A stretch of 64,000 bases of DNA from Candidatus Margulisiibacteriota bacterium (GTDB lineage: Bacteria; Margulisbacteria; WOR-1; O2-12-FULL-45-9; XYB2-FULL-48-7). A program made the position numbers and the translations under genes. The notes under the pieces were generated by a model, which searched no databases, was not told the DNA's origin, and saw only the letters and a program-made list of their open reading frames with translations. Within the stretch, counting starts at the first letter, position 1. Each line of letters starts with the position of its first letter. Shown in pieces: positions 16,798 to 23,784 of this stretch. Location: positions 391,162 through 455,161 of the forward strand of contig JBAZTH010000003.1 of assembly GCA_041661965.1 (NCBI GenBank). The letters run 5' to 3'.

Positions 16798-17540
16798 ATA
16801 AACTTGAGATCAAAGGTTTGAACGTCTGGTATGACGGGGTCCACGCCCTTAAAGAGCTCACCCTCGCGGTCCAGGCCAACGAGATCCTGGGCGTGATCGG
16901 ACCGTCCAACAGCGGCAAGACCTCGTTTCTCCGCTGCGTTAATCGGCTGAACGATTTGCATAATCATTTTCGGATGGACGGAACGATCAGTCTCGACGGG
17001 AAAAATATCCGCGAGCTCGACATCCATCTATTGCGTAAAAGGATCGGGATCGTTTTTGCTTTGCCGTTGCCGCTCCCTTTGTCGGTCTTTGACAATATTG
17101 CCTACGGGCCCCGGATGCACGGCGTTAAAAACCGGACCAGGCTTTTGGAAATTGCCGAACGATCACTGCGGGCGGCCGCGATTTGGGATGAAGTTAAAGA
17201 CCGGCTGGATTGCTCGGCTTTTAAATTATCGGGCGGCCAGCAGCAGCGGCTCTGCATCGCCCGGACCCTGGCGGTCGAACCGGACGTGATCCTCTATGAC
17301 GAACCGTGTTCCGCGCTCGATCCGATCTCGACCCTGAAGATTGAAGAAGCGATGCGGAATTTAAAAGATTCCTACACTCAAATCCTGGTTACGAACAACG
17401 TTAAACAGGCGGCCCGGGTTGCCGACCGGACCGCTTTCTTCCTGATGGGTGAGATGATCGAACTGGCGGAGACCGGCAAGCTCTTTACGACCCCGGCCGA
17501 TAAACGGACCGAAGATTACATTACAGGCAGGTTCGGCTAA
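16791..17540 (+). CDS. pstB: PstB-like ATPase with degenerate Q-loop and switch (PstB2)
   Basis: The 249-residue protein aligns with PstB end to end. Walker A is GPSNSGKTS (37-45) in place of GPSGCGKST. The Q-loop glutamine is Ala90 (VFALPLPLP; codon GCT at 17058-17060). The switch histidine is Asn202 (VTNNVKQAARV; codon AAC at 17394-17396). The signature LSGGQQQR (146-153) and Walker B LYDEP are intact. Loss of both Q and His should disable hydrolysis at its own nucleotide site while it still offers a good signature to a partner. The next gene shows the reverse pattern, so a PstB2-PstB3 heterodimer is inferred. The reading frame is intact, so it is not a pseudogene. Confidence 0.92.
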   Translation: MVNKLEIKGLNVWYDGVHALKELTLAVQANEILGVIGPSNSGKTSFLRCVNRLNDLHNHFRMDGTISLDGKNIRELDIHLLRKRIGIVFALPLPLPLSVFDNIAYGPRMHGVKNRTRLLEIAERSLRAAAIWDEVKDRLDCSAFKLSGGQQQRLCIARTLAVEPDVILYDEPCSALDPISTLKIEEAMRNLKDSYTQILVTNNVKQAARVADRTAFFLMGEMIELAETGKLFTTPADKRTEDYITGRFG

Positions 17541-18295
17541 TGAAACCGATAATCGAAACGAAAAAACTAAATTTTTACTATGGGTCATTCCACGCTTTGA
17601 TCGATGTCGAACTCAAGGTCGGACGGAACAGGATCACCAGCCTGATCGGTCCGTCGGGTTGCGGCAAATCGACCTTGCTGCGGGTCTTTAACCGAATGAA
17701 CGATCTGATCGACGGGGTGACGATGAACGGCAGCGTGACGATCGAAGGGGCGGAGATCGTTGGTCCGCAAGTCGATCTGGTCGATCTGCGCAAGCATGTC
17801 GGCATGGTCTTTCAGCGGCCCAACCCGTTTCCCCTCTCGGTCTTTGAAAACGTCGCTTTCGGCTTGCGGATCAGGGGCGAGCGGCGCAAGAGCGTGCTGG
17901 AAGAAGCGGTCTATAAGAGCCTGTCGGCGGTCCTGCTGTTCGACGACTTGAAAGACCGGCTGTCACAGGATGCCCTGGAGCTGACCCTGGAGCAGCAGCA
18001 GCGGCTTTGTATCGCCCGCTTGATCGCGGTCACGCCCGATATTCTGCTGATGGACGAGATCTGTTCGGCCCTCGATCCCATGGCGACCATGAAAATTGAA
18101 TCGCTGATGCTGGAATTGAAAAAACAATATACAATAGTCATTGTCACGCACAACATGCAGCAGGCGGCCCGGGTTTCCGATGAATGCGGCTTCATGCTGC
18201 TGGGCGAGTTGATCGAGTTCGGCGACACCAAGAAGATTTTTACTTCGCCGGCCGATAAGCGGACCGACGATTACATTACCGGACGGTTCGGTTAA
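17540..18295 (+). CDS. pstB: PstB-like ATPase with degenerate signature (PstB3)
   Basis: The 251-residue PstB homologue keeps Walker A GPSGCGKST (37-45), Q-loop Gln92 and switch His204 (VTHNMQQAARV). Its ABC signature is LTLEQQQR (148-155) where LSGGQQQR is expected; the codons ACC CTG GAG at 17984-17992 confirm Thr-Leu-Glu. Walker B reads LMDEIC in place of LLDEPC. In an ABC dimer each site uses Walker motifs of one subunit and the signature of the other. PstB3 with PstB2 would give one complete site and one degenerate site. The ATG overlaps the pstB2 stop by one base. Degeneration looks selective, because the rest of the protein is conserved. Confidence 0.92.
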   Translation: MKPIIETKKLNFYYGSFHALIDVELKVGRNRITSLIGPSGCGKSTLLRVFNRMNDLIDGVTMNGSVTIEGAEIVGPQVDLVDLRKHVGMVFQRPNPFPLSVFENVAFGLRIRGERRKSVLEEAVYKSLSAVLLFDDLKDRLSQDALELTLEQQQRLCIARLIAVTPDILLMDEICSALDPMATMKIESLMLELKKQYTIVIVTHNMQQAARVSDECGFMLLGELIEFGDTKKIFTSPADKRTDDYITGRFG

Positions 18296-18309
18296 TTAAG
18301 GAGGAAAAA

Positions 18310-18984
18310 ATGGACCATAAAAGAGTTTTCGATCATGAGATGGGGGAATTAAAAGATACGATCCTGAAAATGGGGGTGATGGTCCAGGGTTTGATCCACA
18401 AATCGGTCGAATCACTAAAAAAACTGGACAAGGAGATGGCGGAAGAAGTCGTGAAAGAAGATGAGAACGTCGACCAATTGGAGCTGGAGATCGATGAGAA
18501 ATGCATTCAGTTGGTCGCCTTGCGCCAGCCCGAAGCCTCGGACCTGCGCTTTTTAATGACCGGGATGCGGATCGCCAACGACCTGGAGAGGATCGGCGAC
18601 CTGGCGGAAGATATCGCCCAGCGGGCGATCGAACTGGCGGGACGGCCGCTCCTTAAACCGCTGATCGATATCCCGAAAATGGCCAGATTGGCCCAGGAAT
18701 CGGTCGCCTTAGCCCTAGACGCCTTCGTCAATCGTGATTCGCGAAAGGCCCGGGAGATCTGGGTCAAAGAGAAAGAAGTCGATAAATTACGCGACCTGGT
18801 CCACGACGAACTGATCGAGATCATGGGGAAGGATTCCACGGCCGTGCCGCGCGCTATTCCTTTGCTTTTGGTTTCGCGCCATCTGGAGCGGATCTCCGAC
18901 CACGCGACCAATATCGGCGAGGATGTCGTTTATATGGTGGAAGGCCGGGTGGTTAAGCACAGCGGACGGCAAGACGATCAGTAA
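18310..18984 (+). CDS. phoU: Phosphate signalling protein PhoU
   Basis: The 224-residue protein has the PhoU three-helix repeat twice, with the metal-contact segments ERIGDLAEDI and ERISDHATNIGE. PhoU links Pst transport to PhoR kinase activity, usually restraining the Pho response when phosphate is plentiful. A strong AAGGAGG site precedes the ATG 14 bp after pstB3. It is the last gene of the second pst operon; a separate promoter follows for desulfoferrodoxin. Confidence 0.95.
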   Translation: MDHKRVFDHEMGELKDTILKMGVMVQGLIHKSVESLKKLDKEMAEEVVKEDENVDQLELEIDEKCIQLVALRQPEASDLRFLMTGMRIANDLERIGDLAEDIAQRAIELAGRPLLKPLIDIPKMARLAQESVALALDAFVNRDSRKAREIWVKEKEVDKLRDLVHDELIEIMGKDSTAVPRAIPLLLVSRHLERISDHATNIGEDVVYMVEGRVVKHSGRQDDQ

Positions 18985-18985
18985 C

Positions 18986-19014
18986 TTGAACAAAACGGCG
19001 ATTTTAGCTAAAAT
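18986..19014 (+). promoter_or_regulatory. Promoter of the desulfoferrodoxin operon
   Basis: TTGAAC (18986-18991), a 17-bp spacer and TAAAAT (19009-19014). The roughly 30-nt leader that follows carries a GGGGG ribosome binding site 8-9 nt before the ATG. Confidence 0.7.
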
Positions 19015-19052
19015 ACAGCCGGAAATAACGGCGGACATAAGGGGGATAAATC

Positions 19053-19430
19053 ATGGCAAAACAAATGGGTATTTATAAGTGTGAAGTGTGCGGCAATATC
19101 GTGGAAGTCCTGCATAGCGGCGACGGCGAACTGGTCTGTTGCGGTCAGCCGATGAAGGAGATGATTGAGAACACCGTCGATGCCGCCAAGGAAAAACACG
19201 TGCCGGTGATCGAAAAAACGCCGAACGGATCTTTGGTCAAGATCGGCGCCGTACCCCATCCGATGGAAGAGAAGCATTACATTGAATGGATCGAGCTGAT
19301 CGCGGACGGCAAGGCTTACCGGAAATTTCTCAAGCCCGGTGATAAGCCCGAGGCGGAATTTTGTTTGACCGCTGCCGAGGTTGCCGCCCGGGAGTACTGC
19401 AACCTGCACGGGCTTTGGTCCGCTAAATAA
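19053..19430 (+). CDS. dfx: Desulfoferrodoxin (superoxide reductase)
   Basis: The 125-residue protein is a two-iron desulfoferrodoxin. The N-terminal desulforedoxin-like centre is shown by Cys10, Cys13, Cys29 and Cys30. The C-terminal catalytic iron site is shown by the HPMEEKHYIEW histidines and the EYCNLHGLW Cys-His pair. It reduces superoxide to peroxide without making oxygen, taking electrons from rubredoxin, which is encoded by the next gene. A flavodiiron protein follows, completing an oxygen-defence operon of an anaerobe. Confidence 0.96.
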   Translation: MAKQMGIYKCEVCGNIVEVLHSGDGELVCCGQPMKEMIENTVDAAKEKHVPVIEKTPNGSLVKIGAVPHPMEEKHYIEWIELIADGKAYRKFLKPGDKPEAEFCLTAAEVAAREYCNLHGLWSAK

Positions 19431-19444
19431 AAAGGAGACGAGTT

Positions 19445-19606
19445 GTGAAGAAATATATCTGCACGGTTTGCGGTTATGTTTACGATCCGGCGAAAGGGGA
19501 CCCCGATTCCGGGGTCGCGCCGGGGACGTCGTTTGAAAGTCTGCCGAACAGCTGGGTCTGCCCGGTCTGCGGCGCGAGCAAAGATCAGTTTAAACCAGAG
19601 GGGTAA
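19445..19606 (+). CDS. Rubredoxin
   Basis: This 53-residue protein starts with GTG. It has the rubredoxin pattern C6-x2-C9-G and C39-P-V-C42-G around a central DPDSGVAPGT segment; the four cysteines bind one iron. A GGAG ribosome binding site lies just upstream. It lies between its probable electron acceptors, desulfoferrodoxin and the flavodiiron protein, 14 bp after the former and 2 bp before the latter, so it is the likely shared donor. Confidence 0.96.
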   Translation: MKKYICTVCGYVYDPAKGDPDSGVAPGTSFESLPNSWVCPVCGASKDQFKPEG

Positions 19607-19608
19607 TC

Positions 19609-20790
19609 ATGGCTGTCAGGAAAATTAAAGCCGATATATTTTCAGTTGGAGCGATCGATTTTGACCGGCGGCTGTTCGATGAGCTGATCCCGCTTCCGGA
19701 AGGGACCAGCTACAATTCATATTTGATCGTCGGCAGCGAAAAGACCGCTTTGCTCGATACGGTCGATCCGACGAAGGTCGGCGCGCTGGTCGAGAACCTG
19801 AACGAATTAAACGTCGGGAAGATCGACTATCTGGTCGCTCATCACGCCGAACAGGACCATTCCGGCTCGATTCCGTTCCTTTTGGAGCTGTTCCCAATGG
19901 CCAAGGTCGTGACCAATGCCAAATGCGGGGAGCTTTTGATCTCCCATCTCCGGGTCCCGGCCGAAAAGATCCAGATCGTGGCCGACCGGGAAAAAATATC
20001 GTTGGGGAACAAGACCCTGGAGTTTATCCTGGCCCCCTGGGTCCATTGGCCGGAGACGATGTTTACCTACGTCGCGGAAGACAAGATCCTTTTTACCTGT
20101 GACTTTCTCGGCTCGCACCTGGCGACCAGCGAACTTTTTGTGTCCGACGAGGCGCACGTCTACCGGGCGGCCAAGCGTTATTTTGCCGAGATTATGATGC
20201 CTTTTAGGACGTCGATCAAACAGCACCTGGAAAAATTGAAAGGGCTGAATTTTGAGATCGCCGCCCCCAGCCACGGGCCGGTCTATCAGAACCCTAAAAT
20301 GATCCTTGAGGCTTACGCTGATTGGGCGGGGGACGCGGTCAAAAACGAGGTTCTCCTGGCTTACGTTTCGATGCATGGCAGTACCCAGGAGATGGCCGAA
20401 TACCTCATTGATATCCTCATGGCGCGGGGGGTTATCGTCAAGCCTTATAATCTTGCCCGGACCGATATCGGTGAACTGGCGATGGACCTGGTTGACGCGG
20501 CGACCGTTGTTATCGGTACCCCGACCGTTTTGGCCGGCCCGCATCCGCTGGCGGCCCACGCCGCTTTCCTGGCTAACGCGCTCCGGCCGAAAACGAAGTT
20601 CGTTTCGGTGATCGGTTCGTTCGCCTGGGGTGGTAAGATGGTGGAGAATCTCTCCGCGATGATCGTCAACCTCAAGGTTACGATCATTCCGCCGGTCATC
20701 GCTAAAGGGGCCCCCACTGAAACTGACTACGCCGCTTTGGACCGGCTGGCTGATGAGATCGTTAACAACCACCGGGCGATCGGGGTATGA
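19609..20790 (+). CDS. Flavodiiron protein (FprA/rubredoxin:oxygen oxidoreductase family)
   Basis: The 393-residue protein has an N-terminal metallo-beta-lactamase-like diiron domain with the HxExDH motif (HHAEQDHSG, near residues 81-89) and further His/Asp ligands. A flavodoxin domain starts at about residue 250 (LLAYVSMHGSTQEMA) and binds FMN. Such enzymes reduce oxygen to water, or nitric oxide to nitrous oxide, with electrons from rubredoxin, encoded immediately upstream. There is no C-terminal rubredoxin or flavin-reductase fusion, so an external donor is needed. The stop overlaps the sixA-like start by four bases. Confidence 0.95.
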   Translation: MAVRKIKADIFSVGAIDFDRRLFDELIPLPEGTSYNSYLIVGSEKTALLDTVDPTKVGALVENLNELNVGKIDYLVAHHAEQDHSGSIPFLLELFPMAKVVTNAKCGELLISHLRVPAEKIQIVADREKISLGNKTLEFILAPWVHWPETMFTYVAEDKILFTCDFLGSHLATSELFVSDEAHVYRAAKRYFAEIMMPFRTSIKQHLEKLKGLNFEIAAPSHGPVYQNPKMILEAYADWAGDAVKNEVLLAYVSMHGSTQEMAEYLIDILMARGVIVKPYNLARTDIGELAMDLVDAATVVIGTPTVLAGPHPLAAHAAFLANALRPKTKFVSVIGSFAWGGKMVENLSAMIVNLKVTIIPPVIAKGAPTETDYAALDRLADEIVNNHRAIGV

Positions 20791-21209
20791 AGCTTTATCT
20801 CCTCCGCCACGGCGAAGCGGCCCCAAGCGAAGATTATCCGGACGACTATCTCCGCCCGCTGACCGATAATGGGCGAACGCAGATCCGGGAACTAGCCGGG
20901 GAATTGGTGGAAACAGGAATTTCCTTTGACGTTATTGTTTCTTCTCCCTGCGTTCGGGCCTATCAAACGGCGGAGATCGTGGCGGACGCGCTCAAAGAGC
21001 GGGACAAAATGTTCGTTGACGACATGCTGGCCCCCGGCTGTACGCTGGGCGATATCCTGGAGATCCTGGAACGAAACCGCCAGTTCGAGCGGATCCTTTG
21101 CGTCGGCCATGAGCCGGACTTTGGCGAGATCGCCGGCGAACTGCTTTTCCTCGACGAACCGCGGCCGCTGCGCAAAGGGGAAATGATCGAGATCGAAATC
21201 GATAATTAA
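20787..21209 (+). CDS. sixA: SixA-like histidine phosphatase
   Basis: The 140-residue protein begins with the phosphohistidine nucleophile motif LLRHGEA and has the second conserved histidine in CVGHEPDF, as in the short SixA branch of the histidine phosphatase superfamily. E. coli SixA removes phosphate from histidine phosphotransfer domains. Whether this one acts on a phospho-protein or a small molecule cannot be told from sequence. It is coupled by a four-base overlap to the flavodiiron gene. Confidence 0.85.
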   Translation: MKLYLLRHGEAAPSEDYPDDYLRPLTDNGRTQIRELAGELVETGISFDVIVSSPCVRAYQTAEIVADALKERDKMFVDDMLAPGCTLGDILEILERNRQFERILCVGHEPDFGEIAGELLFLDEPRPLRKGEMIEIEIDN

Positions 21210-21234
21210 GCAGCTGCTATTTATCTGAAACCTC

Positions 21235-21636
21235 ATGAAAAAGACTAAAAGAGGCATAATTCCGTACGATGTTAGATTAACCCCAAGGGCTAAAAAACTG
21301 CGTCGAGATCAAACCGAAGCAGAAAAAATTTTATGGGAAGTTTTGCGTGGCAAAAAAGTTAACAATTATAAATTCATTAGACAGAAGCCTCTTGGCAGGT
21401 TTATCGTCGATTTTTATTGTTCGAAGCTTTTGCTGGGAATAGAAGTTGATGGCAGCAGTCATAACAAAAAGGCTGAATATGACGAGCAAAGAACCGTTTG
21501 TTTGGCCAGAAATGGCATAAAAATTATAAGATATTGGAACGAGGAGATCTTTTTTAACTTGGGGAAAATGATTGATGATCTTAACGATAAATTAGCGGCA
21601 CGTGAAAAGGAATTGAAGGCACTGATAAACCGCTAA
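21235..21636 (+). CDS. DUF559 (Vsr-like PD-(D/E)XK) endonuclease-family protein
   Basis: The 133-residue protein matches the DUF559 family. It has the N-terminal TPRAKKLRRDQTEAE segment, then FIVDFYC and GIEVDGSSH, which carry the acidic residues of a Vsr-like nuclease fold, and ends with IIRYWNEEIFF. The gene is visibly richer in A and T than its neighbours, consistent with transfer. It is followed by 471 bp of tandem repeats and palindromes. DUF559 genes are often found singly in candidate-phylum genomes, and their function is not established. Confidence 0.85.
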   Translation: MKKTKRGIIPYDVRLTPRAKKLRRDQTEAEKILWEVLRGKKVNNYKFIRQKPLGRFIVDFYCSKLLLGIEVDGSSHNKKAEYDEQRTVCLARNGIKIIRYWNEEIFFNLGKMIDDLNDKLAAREKELKALINR

Positions 21637-21638
21637 AT

Positions 21639-21797
21639 CTTGCCTTACGATTAAAGTGAGAACTTGCGTTTAGCTTTTAACCCCCTGAATCCTGTCTTAT
21701 CGATTAAAGTAAGAGCTTGCGTCTAGCTTTTAACCCCCTAAATCCTGTCTTATCGATTAAAGTGAGAACTTGCGTTTAGCTTTTAACCCCCTGAATC
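21639..21797. repeat. Tandem repeat array A: three copies of a 53-bp unit
   Basis: The marker GATTAAAGT recurs at 21649, 21702 and 21755, exactly 53 bp apart. The first and third copies match over about 43 bases; the second differs at four positions. Each unit ends in TTTTAACCCCCT. There are no variable spacers, so it is not CRISPR. No reading frame runs through it. Confidence 0.92.
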
Positions 21798-21820
21798 CCC
21801 CTTAACAGGGGGACTTTTTA
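21797..21820 (+). terminator. Palindrome followed by T-rich tract
   Basis: CCCCC (21797-21801), the loop TTAACA and GGGGG (21808-21812) are followed by ACTTTTTA. This could be a weak rho-independent terminator for the DUF559 gene. The loop is the reverse complement of the loop in the palindrome at 21894. Confidence 0.45.
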
Positions 21821-21893
21821 GTTGGACAATTCCCGTTTAGTTGGTCAATTAATCATTGATCCCTTAAAAAAACTGTTAGTTAACAACAAACTT

Positions 21894-21913
21894 CCTCCCC
21901 TGTTAAGGGGAGG
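21894..21913. repeat. Second palindrome, opposite orientation
   Basis: CCTCCCC (21894-21900), the loop TGTTAA and GGGGAGG (21907-21913). It is the inverse of the palindrome at 21797-21812. The roughly 80 AT-rich bases between the two palindromes show no gene. Confidence 0.8.
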
Positions 21914-22063
21914 CGCCAAGAAGAGCTGTAAGGGTTGAACATTCTGGTGGGGTTAGTTTCGTTGGCGCAAAACGATAAGTGTAGTGGTTGAACATTCTGG
22001 TGGGGTTAGTTCCGTTGGCGCAAAACGATAAGTGTAGGAATTGAATATTCTGGTGTGGTTATT
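21912..22063. repeat. Tandem repeat array B: nearly three copies of a different 53-bp unit
   Basis: The marker TTGAACATTCTGG recurs at 21935 and 21988, and as TTGAATATTCTGG at 22041, exactly 53 bp apart. The two complete units are almost identical; the last is cut after about 23 bases, where the sufC promoter begins. Each unit contains GGGGTTA and CGATAAG, elements that also occur in the reverse complement of array A. Confidence 0.9.
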
Positions 22064-22065
22064 AA

Positions 22066-22074
22066 TGCTACAAT
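22066..22074 (+). promoter_or_regulatory. Extended -10 promoter of sufC-sufB
   Basis: TGC followed by TACAAT (22069-22074) is the extended -10 form seen elsewhere in the window. No properly spaced -35 box is seen. The leader contains AGGAG (22091-22095). Confidence 0.5.
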
Positions 22075-22107
22075 ACCAGAGGACAGTTATAGGAGATGAG
22101 ATAATCG

Positions 22108-22836
22108 GTGGGGTTAAAGATCGAGAATCTAAGTCTGAAGCGGGGCGACAAGCAGATCATCGCCAACATTAGCTTTACGGTCGGCGACGGAGAGATCTTT
22201 GGGGTGCTGGGGACCAACGGTGCCGGAAAAAGCTCGTTGGCTTATGTTCTGATGGGGAGCGCCGGTTATGCCCCTGACCGGGGCCGGATTACTTTCAACG
22301 GCGAAGATATTACCAATAAAACTATTGATGAACGGGCCAGGCTTGGGCTCACCCTGGCTTGGCAGGAACCGGCCCGTTTCGAAGGGCTTTCCCTCCTCGA
22401 CTATGTCCTACTCGGCAGCGATAAAAAAGGGCACCTGCTGGCTGAAAAATATCTCGAACAGATGAGGCTTAACCCCAGCGAATACCGGAAACGCGAAGTC
22501 GACAAGACCTTGAGCGGGGGCGAGCGGAAAAAAGTCGAATTGGCTTCCATTCTGGCGATGAGACCGAAACTGGCGATCCTGGACGAACCCGATTCCGGGA
22601 TCGACATGCTCTCGCAAGAGGCGGTCGTCAGTTTGATCAAAGAGATCAAAAATTACGGCGGTTCCGTTATTCTTATTACCCATGACGAAGAAGTCATTAA
22701 AGTGGCCGACCGGGCGGCGCTGATGTGCAGCGGCCTGGCTTTTAAGGTCGGCGACCCGCCGGAGATCATCGATTACTACAAACGGAACTGCAAACCTTGT
22801 CCGACCAGGGTTTACCCTTCCGCCAAGGATGGCTAA
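22108..22836 (+). CDS. sufC: SufC-type ABC ATPase for Fe-S cluster assembly
   Basis: The 242-residue ATPase has Walker A GTNGAGKSS, signature LSGGERKK and Walker B LAILDEPDSGID, the typical SufC pattern. It drives conformational change of the SufB/D scaffold during cluster assembly in the cytoplasm. The start is GTG, with AGGAG about 12 nt upstream, slightly long. Its stop overlaps the next ATG by one base (TAATG). No SufS, SufE or SufU is adjacent, so this is a two-gene minimal set. Confidence 0.94.
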   Translation: MGLKIENLSLKRGDKQIIANISFTVGDGEIFGVLGTNGAGKSSLAYVLMGSAGYAPDRGRITFNGEDITNKTIDERARLGLTLAWQEPARFEGLSLLDYVLLGSDKKGHLLAEKYLEQMRLNPSEYRKREVDKTLSGGERKKVELASILAMRPKLAILDEPDSGIDMLSQEAVVSLIKEIKNYGGSVILITHDEEVIKVADRAALMCSGLAFKVGDPPEIIDYYKRNCKPCPTRVYPSAKDG

Positions 22837-23780
22837 TGGATTACACCCAAGAGTATAAAGAATTGCTGGATGTTTATCGACAGGCCGAAGGGAACCCGGC
22901 GGTCTTTGCCGATCAGAAAGTGGCCCACTTAGTCGTTCATCAGAACAAGGTGCTGGGCTCTCACCTGGTCCCCGGCCTTGAGGTCTTACCGCGCGAGACC
23001 GCTGACGGGGTCGACCTGAAGATCAGGGTCCTTCCCGGAGTGAAGATCGAGTTTCCGGTCCACCTCTGCTTCGGCGTCTTACCGAAAGAAGGAATCCAGC
23101 GGATCAACATTGAGACCGAGATCGGCGAGGAGTCCGGGGTTAGCTTGCTTGCCCATTGTATTTTTCCGAACGCTGTCAAGGTCCAGCACCTCATGGAAGC
23201 GACGATCATGGTCCGCAAGAACGGCTTTTATCGTTACAACGAGACCCATTTTCATGGGGAAGATGGCGGGGTTGTGGTTGTTCCCAAAGCCCGGATCACT
23301 TTAGAAGAAGGCGCTCGTTTGGAGACTTATTTTCAATTGACTAAGGGGAAGGTTGGCCGGCTGGAGATCGATTACGAAGTGGAAGCGGGGGAGAACGCGG
23401 TGGCGGAGATGATCGCCAAGGCTTACGGCTACGGCCGGGACCTGGTCAAGATCAAAGAACGCTGCGTTTTAAAAGGGGCCGGTTCACGCGGCATTATTAA
23501 AAGCCGGGTCGCGGTCAAAGAAGACGCGGTCAGCGAAGTTTACTCCGAGATCGCCGCTTACGGCCGGCAAGCCAGAGGCCATGTCGACTGCGTCGAGATC
23601 ATCCAGGGGAGAGCGCGGGCCAGGGCGGTGCCGGTCGTCGATGTCTTTGAGGAGAGCGCGAAGATTACCCACGAGGCGGCGATCGGCAGCGTCGATAAAC
23701 AGCAATTAGAAACGCTGATGGCCAGGGGAGTGCGTCAGGACGAGGCGGTGGATATCATCATTAAAGGTATGCTAAAATAG
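22836..23780 (+). CDS. sufB: SufB/SufD-family Fe-S scaffold protein (short form)
   Basis: The 314-residue protein is a SufB/D beta-helix scaffold, shorter than classical SufB (about 480 residues) because the long N-terminal region is missing. The conserved C-terminal stretch is present (RARAVPVVDVFEESAKITHEAAIGSVDKQQLETLMARG). With SufC alone it matches the minimal SufBC arrangement described in archaea and deep-branching anaerobes, sometimes called the SUF-like minimal system. The start at 22836 overlaps the sufC stop; an upstream in-frame ATG at 22797 lies within sufC and is unlikely. Confidence 0.88.
   Translation: MDYTQEYKELLDVYRQAEGNPAVFADQKVAHLVVHQNKVLGSHLVPGLEVLPRETADGVDLKIRVLPGVKIEFPVHLCFGVLPKEGIQRINIETEIGEESGVSLLAHCIFPNAVKVQHLMEATIMVRKNGFYRYNETHFHGEDGGVVVVPKARITLEEGARLETYFQLTKGKVGRLEIDYEVEAGENAVAEMIAKAYGYGRDLVKIKERCVLKGAGSRGIIKSRVAVKEDAVSEVYSEIAAYGRQARGHVDCVEIIQGRARARAVPVVDVFEESAKITHEAAIGSVDKQQLETLMARGVRQDEAVDIIIKGMLK
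23770..23778 (+). promoter_or_regulatory. Extended -10 promoter of thyX (leaderless type)
   Basis: TGC plus TAAAAT (23773-23778) lies inside the last codons of the SufB/D gene. The thyX GTG begins 6 nt after the -10 box, so the message should be leaderless. Confidence 0.6.
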
Positions 23781-23784
23781 CCGC

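Noticed and set aside
16791..18295. PstB2 or PstB3 as a decaying pseudogene or sequencing error
   Set aside because: Both frames are full length, the rest of each protein is conserved, overlaps are intact and the losses fall in complementary motifs in different places, which random decay would not favour.
21639..22063. Possible CRISPR array
   Set aside because: Units are directly adjacent with a fixed 53-bp period and no unique spacers, and there are no cas genes in the window.
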